A stretch of 9,122 nt of DNA, from positions 1 through 9,122 of the forward strand of contig JAITNO010000074.1 of NCBI GenBank assembly GCA_031290405.1, read 5' to 3'. Below, piece by piece: positions 5,696 to 9,122 of this stretch. The notes below the pieces were generated by a model. That model did no database searches. It was given only the letters and a program-made list of their open reading frames with translations, and was not told the origin of the DNA. Every line of letters begins with the position of its first letter. Within the stretch, counting starts at the first letter, position 1. A program made the translations under genes and the position numbers. Source of the stretch: Spirochaetaceae bacterium (GTDB taxonomy: Bacteria; Spirochaetota; Spirochaetia; Treponematales; Breznakiellaceae).

Positions 5696-6523
5696 ATGGA
5701 TATGAGTATCACTATTGATGGAAAAACGGCGGATATTACGCTTGAGGGTGAGAAGACCGTCGGCGAGCTTGTGAAAGGTGTGAGCGATTGGCTTTTGGGC
5801 AGCGGGTTTGTCGTCAGCGGCATTGACGTTGACGGCGCCTTCACCCCCGCCTCGGCTCTGGAGGAGGCCTTTTCGGTCGAGCTTGCCCGCGTTCGCTCCG
5901 TCAACGTTAGGACGGCATTGCAGGCGGAGATGTGTCTGGACGCCCTCTTCTGGGCCGATGATGTTTTATGCAGGTGGGACGCCGCCAGCGCCCTTGAGCG
6001 TCCGGCGATTGGGGCCCAGTGGCGCGCCGGTCCGGCTGCAAGCTGTCTTAGGGAAAAAGACGGCGCGGCGTATCAGCTTATTGAAGAGGCGCTCGCCGGC
6101 AAAAACAAAGATGGCGTGCGCCTGGTTATCGATGAGCGCACGCGTGAATTGGAAGATCCCTGCGGAGAGTTCCTCGCCGTCGAAGGCGAGATGCGGGAAC
6201 TCTCGTCGCGCCTTTCCGATGTTGCTCTTGACGTTCAGACGGGCAAGGACCTCCGCGCGGCGGAAACCATCAGGCTTTTTTCCGCGTTTTCGGCAAAACT
6301 GCTTAGGTTAATTCCCCTTCTGCGTTCTTTTGGAATTGAACTTGACAAACTTTCTTTGGAAAAAGGTTTTTTTGAAGACTTTAACTCGATATTAAAAGAG
6401 CTTCTTGCCGCGTATCAGGCGGAAGACGCGGTTCTTTCGGGCGATTTGGCGGAGTACGAGGTGGCGCCGCGCCTTAACGCGCTCTATATGTCGGTTAAAG
6501 ACCAATTACAATATAAAATGTAA
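5696..6523 (+). CDS. Unidentified protein, possible beta-grasp start and helical C-terminus
   Basis: A 275-aa soluble protein I do not recognise. No signal peptide or membrane segment is visible. Residues about 3-47 (MSITIDGKTADITLEGEKTV and on to VSGIDVDG) read as two strands, a helix and a strand, like the opening of a ubiquitin-like beta-grasp fold. Residues about 150-275 are strongly helical and charged (RTRELEDP, SFGIELDKLSLEKGFFEDFN) and may form a bundle or coiled coil. ATG 5696 and ATG 5702 (MSITIDG) are both possible. Neither has a clear Shine-Dalgarno; 5702 gives the more natural first strand. The gene is 21 bases upstream of the PilZ gene and likely in its transcript, which suggests but does not prove a shared role in c-di-GMP or envelope physiology. 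The 3' third is more AT-rich than the start. Confidence 0.8.
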   Translation: MDMSITIDGKTADITLEGEKTVGELVKGVSDWLLGSGFVVSGIDVDGAFTPASALEEAFSVELARVRSVNVRTALQAEMCLDALFWADDVLCRWDAASALERPAIGAQWRAGPAASCLREKDGAAYQLIEEALAGKNKDGVRLVIDERTRELEDPCGEFLAVEGEMRELSSRLSDVALDVQTGKDLRAAETIRLFSAFSAKLLRLIPLLRSFGIELDKLSLEKGFFEDFNSILKELLAAYQAEDAVLSGDLAEYEVAPRLNALYMSVKDQLQYKM

Positions 6524-6544
6524 GCGTCTCTTGGGGGGTGTCAG

Positions 6545-7381
6545 TTGTATAGTGTGTATTTGTTTCCTCTGCAAAGTCTTTCGATGTTCAGCATCGGGCC
6601 CTACGAGGCCAGTCCGTGGCATATTGGCTCGTTTATTGGCGGTGTGGCAATCATTGCGGGAATATTGACGTTCCTTAACCTTTCAAAGAAAGTCCAACGG
6701 AGCAAATTATTTAATTCAAGCGAAATAGAGATAAAACGAAACAGCCCAGAAGAAGACGTCTTCTTAAAGAAGACGGCGGAGCTTCGTTTAACAAAAGACG
6801 AGCTTCGTTTCTTAAAAGAGGTGTTGCAGTCGGGCAGGGCGGATTTGAGCGTCATTCTTGACAACAAGAAACAGCTTGACGAAATATTCAAGGCAAGATA
6901 CAAGGAACTTATGAAGGAGTCCGCGTATTCGGATGCGCCGTTGAATCAATTGACGAAGCTTTTTGCGATAAGGAACACCATTGCCTATTTTAAGGAGATC
7001 GACAAGGCGGACAGCAACTATAGCCATCGCCAGTACATCCGCAAGGAATCAAACATACCCTGTGAGTGTTGTTTGGTGGGCGAGGTAAAAACAACGCAGG
7101 GCAAAAAAATCATTAAAAAGCTGGTTTTGACGAACAAGACGTTTAAGGGCGCCGTCCTGGGCATTTCGGCGGGGGGCTGTTCGGTCAGTTGCGACGATGC
7201 GGTTAGGGTTGGCGGCAAGATTAAAATTGATTTTACGGTTTCGGGTCGAAAGGCTTCCGTTCTGAGCGAGGCGCTTCGCGTCAATAAGAAATCAAATAAG
7301 AGCGTTGTGTCTTTGCGTTTTTTGAAGGTGCTGCCGAAATCATTGTGCGCGATTAACGCGTTTATATTTGACTACAGTTGA
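6545..7381 (+). CDS. PilZ domain protein with N-terminal membrane segment
   Basis: A 278-aa protein. Residues about 26-46 (HIGSFIGGVAIIAGILTFLN) are one transmembrane helix. About 50-155 is a charged, mostly helical region. From about 160 there is a PilZ domain: RQYIR (162-166) is the RxxxR c-di-GMP-binding motif, and GISAGG (206-211) lies at the (D/N)xSxxG position, followed by strands around RVGGKIKIDFTVSG and VVSLRFL. PilZ proteins bind c-di-GMP and alter motility, envelope or virulence outputs; here the receptor would be tethered to the inner membrane facing the cytoplasm. The first motif residue is Gly instead of Asp/Asn, which may weaken binding. I use the TTG start at 6545 because GGGGGGTG sits four bases before it; the ATG at 6584 has no ribosome binding site. 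The stop falls 16 bases before the next gene's preferred start. Confidence 0.88.
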   Translation: MYSVYLFPLQSLSMFSIGPYEASPWHIGSFIGGVAIIAGILTFLNLSKKVQRSKLFNSSEIEIKRNSPEEDVFLKKTAELRLTKDELRFLKEVLQSGRADLSVILDNKKQLDEIFKARYKELMKESAYSDAPLNQLTKLFAIRNTIAYFKEIDKADSNYSHRQYIRKESNIPCECCLVGEVKTTQGKKIIKKLVLTNKTFKGAVLGISAGGCSVSCDDAVRVGGKIKIDFTVSGRKASVLSEALRVNKKSNKSVVSLRFLKVLPKSLCAINAFIFDYS

Positions 7382-7397
7382 GGCGCTGGGAAACGGG

Positions 7398-8081
7398 ATG
7401 ACGGGGGCGGCGTTTATTGGAGGGGAGGGGCCTTCGCGGGAACGGTGCGCGGAAATCGCCCGGCGCGCGGACTGCATTGCGGCGGCCGATTCGGGGCTGA
7501 TTCTTGCGGAAGAGGCGGGAATAACGCCCGACGTTATCGCAGGCGACATGGACTCTCTTCGCGAGGCGGAGGGGGGCGAAAGCCGCCTGTCAAAATATCC
7601 GCCCGAATCAATTTTTCGCTATCCGGCCGACAAGGATTTGACCGACACAGAGGTTGCCATCGGCCTTTTGGAAGAGCGGGGCTGCGACGAAATTATTCTG
7701 GCGGGCGGCGGCGGCGGCAGACTCGCCCACGTCTTGGCCATCAAGGCGTTGTTCGAAGACGAAGATGCGCGCGTGTCGGAATGGCACACGGCGCGTGAAA
7801 GAATCATGCTGCTAAGGGGGGCAAGGTCTGTGCGCGTCGGCCTTGCGGCGGGGTCGGTGGTTTCGATTTTCCCGGTGGGCGGCGGCCCCTGGTCTGCAAG
7901 AAGCGAAGGCCTTAAGTGGGGGCTGGAGGGTGTGCGCTGGACGCGGGATTCTTTTGGCATAAGCAATGTTGCGCTGGAAGACCGCATCAGCGTTGAATCG
8001 CGCGGAGGCAATTTTCTGATGGTGATGGAGGCGCCACGGGCGCATTTAGTGGCCTACGGCGCTAAGCCGTGTGCACTATGA
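7398..8081 (+). CDS. thiN: Thiamine pyrophosphokinase
   Basis: A 227-aa cytoplasmic enzyme predicted to convert thiamine and ATP to thiamine diphosphate and AMP, the final step of salvage of the cofactor. Motifs in order: AADSG (29-33), GDMDS (49-53, metal/ATP-binding Asp), KDLTDTE (79-85), GGGGGRLAH (103-111) and GISN (187-190). The length matches the usual 210-230 residues. In the fourth motif most family members have GGRxDH; here the Asp is Ala110, while the adjacent His is kept. ATG 7398 is chosen because GGGA lies six bases upstream and the first strand (AAFIGG) follows at once. A TTG at 7368 would add ten residues and overlap the PilZ stop, but has no ribosome binding site. Tight spacing after the PilZ gene suggests co-transcription. 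A 100-base gap separates it from the next gene. Confidence 0.9.
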   Translation: MTGAAFIGGEGPSRERCAEIARRADCIAAADSGLILAEEAGITPDVIAGDMDSLREAEGGESRLSKYPPESIFRYPADKDLTDTEVAIGLLEERGCDEIILAGGGGGRLAHVLAIKALFEDEDARVSEWHTARERIMLLRGARSVRVGLAAGSVVSIFPVGGGPWSARSEGLKWGLEGVRWTRDSFGISNVALEDRISVESRGGNFLMVMEAPRAHLVAYGAKPCAL

Positions 8082-8181
8082 TTTGCGTCTGCGGGCTGCT
8101 TTCCCCAGCTTTGGGCGGCGCCCCCCTCCTTCTTTAATGGGTGTTTCTTGGTTTTCTGCCGATAATGGAGCTGAGGCGGCG

Positions 8182-8862
8182 ATGAAAGGGCGTGTTTTTT
8201 TACTTTTTTTACTCATGATTGCGGGAGGCGGGGCGGCCCTCTTTTCGGCGGAAAGCGCGGGGAGCGGATTGCTGCGAAGCGAGATTGAGACGCTCAAGGC
8301 GGCGCTGGCCAAAGCGGACGCGCCTGAGGCCGAAAGGCACGACAACTGCGTCCGACTTGGGCGGCTTTTGCGGCTTTCCGGCGACGCTGAAGGCGCCGCC
8401 GCCGCATGGATGGAGGCCGCCTATGCGGAAAAGGGCAAACGCGACGACGACGCCCTGCTGGAAGGCGCCGCCTGCCTTATGTCCATAGGCGAGTGGGACA
8501 AGGCGGACGCCGGCATCAAAGTGGCGCTGCTGACCGTCCGCAACAGAAAAGACGTTGTGTTCAAGGCGCGTTACCTTGCCGCCCTGCTGGAAGCATTCCG
8601 CAACGGCAACGAACGCATCCTCGTCGAACTCGCCGCCGACGACGACTTCAAGAGCGCCGCGCCGGCCATCTTTTTAACCCTGTGGAAACTGAGCGGGAAA
8701 GACGAATACGCCGCAAAACTCGTCAAAGACTATCCCGAAAGCCCCGAAGCGCGCGCCGCCGCCGAAAAACCCGGCAAGAACCGCGTCGTCGACGCAGCCG
8801 CATTGCAGTGGTTTTTACATCCCGGCAGGGAAAGCATAATCTTCGACCTGCCCCCCCCGTAA
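8182..8862 (+). CDS. Secreted TPR-like helical repeat protein
   Basis: A 226-aa protein. Residues 1-23 are a signal peptide (MKGRVFLLFLLMIAGGGAAL, then FSA|E). Residues about 30-190 are paired amphipathic helices rich in Ala, Leu and Asp (for example RLGRLLRLSGDAEGAAAAW and ALLEGAACLMSIGEWDKADA), characteristic of tetratricopeptide repeats, which mediate protein-protein contacts. The C-terminus is short (WFLHPGRESIIFDLPPP). ATG 8182 is preferred because GAGG (8173-8176) lies five bases before it and the signal peptide starts there; an in-frame extension to 8071 overlaps thiN and has no such features. The gap 8082-8181 holds a GATAAT (8161-8166) without a good -35, so an independent promoter is uncertain. 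The last codons run through C8 directly before TAA and an A9 tract, so the C-terminus is prone to slippage. Related spirochaete proteins often end in a SPOR domain (from memory); none is present here. Confidence 0.8.
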   Translation: MKGRVFLLFLLMIAGGGAALFSAESAGSGLLRSEIETLKAALAKADAPEAERHDNCVRLGRLLRLSGDAEGAAAAWMEAAYAEKGKRDDDALLEGAACLMSIGEWDKADAGIKVALLTVRNRKDVVFKARYLAALLEAFRNGNERILVELAADDDFKSAAPAIFLTLWKLSGKDEYAAKLVKDYPESPEARAAAEKPGKNRVVDAAALQWFLHPGRESIIFDLPPP

Positions 8863-8871
8863 AAAAAAAGC

Positions 8872-8900
8872 TTGACACGCTCGAAAAGCCATGCGATAAT
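8872..8900 (+). promoter_or_regulatory. Strong sigma-70 type promoter reading into the octamer array
   Basis: TTGACA (8872-8877), a 17-base spacer and GATAAT (8895-8900) form a near-consensus promoter ten bases after the stop of the TPR-like gene. The start is expected near 8907, which is also the A of an ATG, so a small frame there would be read leaderless. The transcript would pass through the CG hairpin and the octamer repeats to the hairpin terminator at 9082-9111, about 205 nt in all. Confidence 0.75.
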
Positions 8901-8934
8901 GGAAGCATGATAAACAGAAACCGTAAGACCTTGA

Positions 8935-8958
8935 CTCTTCGCGCGCGCGCGCGAGGGG
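8935..8958 (+). other. (CG)7 tract inside a 10-bp hairpin
   Basis: A run of seven CG dinucleotides (8940-8953) is flanked by CTCTT and AGGGG. In RNA from the + strand, CUCUUCGCGC (8935-8944) pairs fully with GCGCGAGGGG (8949-8958) with three G-U wobbles and a four-base GCGC loop. As DNA, alternating CG of this length can also adopt Z-form under supercoiling. It lies between the + promoter and the octamer repeats. Confidence 0.75.
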
Positions 8959-8968
8959 CTGCCGATGA

Positions 8969-9032
8969 CGTACGAACGTACGAACGTACGAACGTACGAA
9001 CGTACGAACGTACGAACGTACGAACGTACGAA
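8969..9032. repeat. Eight perfect tandem copies of an 8-bp repeat
   Basis: CGTACGAA is repeated eight times without a mismatch over 64 bases. Each unit contains the 6-bp palindrome CGTACG. Eight is not a multiple of three, so one-copy changes shift any reading frame through the array, and three copies together encode the eight-residue cycle VRTYERTN on the +. An ATG at 8907 opens a 68-codon frame through the array to TGA 9111-9113, but its composition looks repeat-driven. I do not call it a gene. Confidence 0.97.
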
Positions 9033-9036
9033 CGCG

Positions 9037-9064
9037 ATTATATAGCCCCAACGCATACTGTCAA
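9037..9064 (-). promoter_or_regulatory. Perfect-consensus promoter on the - strand facing the octamer array
   Basis: On the - strand TTGACA (9064-9059), a 16-base spacer and TATAAT (9042-9037) match both sigma-70 hexamers exactly. The predicted start is near 9030, inside the last octamer. The transcript would run leftward through the array and the CG hairpin, antisense to the + transcript, towards the TPR-like gene. No - strand gene with a ribosome binding site is seen downstream. A T9 run on this strand (8869-8861) follows only a weak stem. Confidence 0.7.
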
Positions 9065-9081
9065 GCCCTCATCGACGAAAG

Positions 9082-9111
9082 GCCCTCCACAGGCTCTGCG
9101 GAGGGCGTTTT
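9082..9111 (+). terminator. Rho-independent terminator
   Basis: GCCCTCC (9082-9088) pairs with GGAGGGC (9100-9106). Above one A-C mismatch, a further CAG-CTG stem closes a three-base loop. GTTTT follows (9107-9111). It would end the transcript from the promoter at 8872-8900 and any readthrough from the gene cluster upstream. The T-run is short. Confidence 0.7.
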
Positions 9112-9122
9112 GACGCCTCAAC

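Noticed and set aside
8071..8862. Longer start for the TPR-like protein
   Set aside because: It overlaps thiN and would bury the signal peptide at residue 38; ATG 8182 has a ribosome binding site.
8969..9032. CRISPR array or attachment-site repeats
   Set aside because: Perfect 8-bp units with no spacers and no integrase or phage gene nearby.
8815..9056. Minus-strand proteins of VRTFVRSY repeats
   Set aside because: The starts lie upstream of the predicted - transcript start, there is no ribosome binding site, and the composition comes from the octamer array.

Overview
The window looks like chromosome from a fairly GC-rich spirochaete, most likely a Treponema-type organism. This is inferred from the gene set: a RecJ with a spirochaete-like long insert, a PilZ protein with an N-terminal membrane segment, a CsgG/LpoB-like secreted protein, and a short SRP RNA without an Alu domain. 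No rRNA, tRNA, IS element or CRISPR array is visible.

Layout. Positions 1-159 hold the last 52 codons of an unidentified + strand gene. A 199-base hairpin-rich gap follows. Positions 359-1600 encode a secreted two-domain protein: a CsgG/LpoB-like N-terminal domain, a Pro/Ala linker and an unidentified C-terminal domain. On the - strand, 1651-1758 is the 4.5S/SRP RNA gene (ffs), with a textbook promoter (TTGACA, 17-base spacer, TAGACT) and a U9 terminator. Just upstream of ffs is the debris of a small - strand gene (1768-1948). It has a good ribosome binding site and an N-terminal DHH/inorganic-pyrophosphatase-type motif (GHRNPDAD), but readable sequence jumps frame twice. Next is a 15-unit array of a 21-bp tandem repeat (2049-2363).

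The centre is a - strand pair, recJ (single-strand 5'-3' exonuclease) and a secreted M23 peptidase 13 bases downstream of it, probably one transcript. Diverging from recJ is a + strand cluster: an unrecognised 275-aa protein with a possible beta-grasp start, a membrane-anchored PilZ (c-di-GMP receptor type) protein, a thiamine pyrophosphokinase, and a secreted TPR-like helical-repeat protein. The first three are tightly packed and probably co-transcribed.

The right end (8851-9122) is the most unusual part. Within 270 bases there are a C8 and an A9 homopolymer, a strong + promoter, a (CG)7 hairpin, eight perfect copies of the octamer CGTACGAA, a perfect-consensus - strand promoter pointing back into the array, and a rho-independent terminator. 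It looks like a variable-number repeat locus between two facing promoters. A one-base gain in the C8 tract would fuse the upstream secreted protein to the repeat reading frame.
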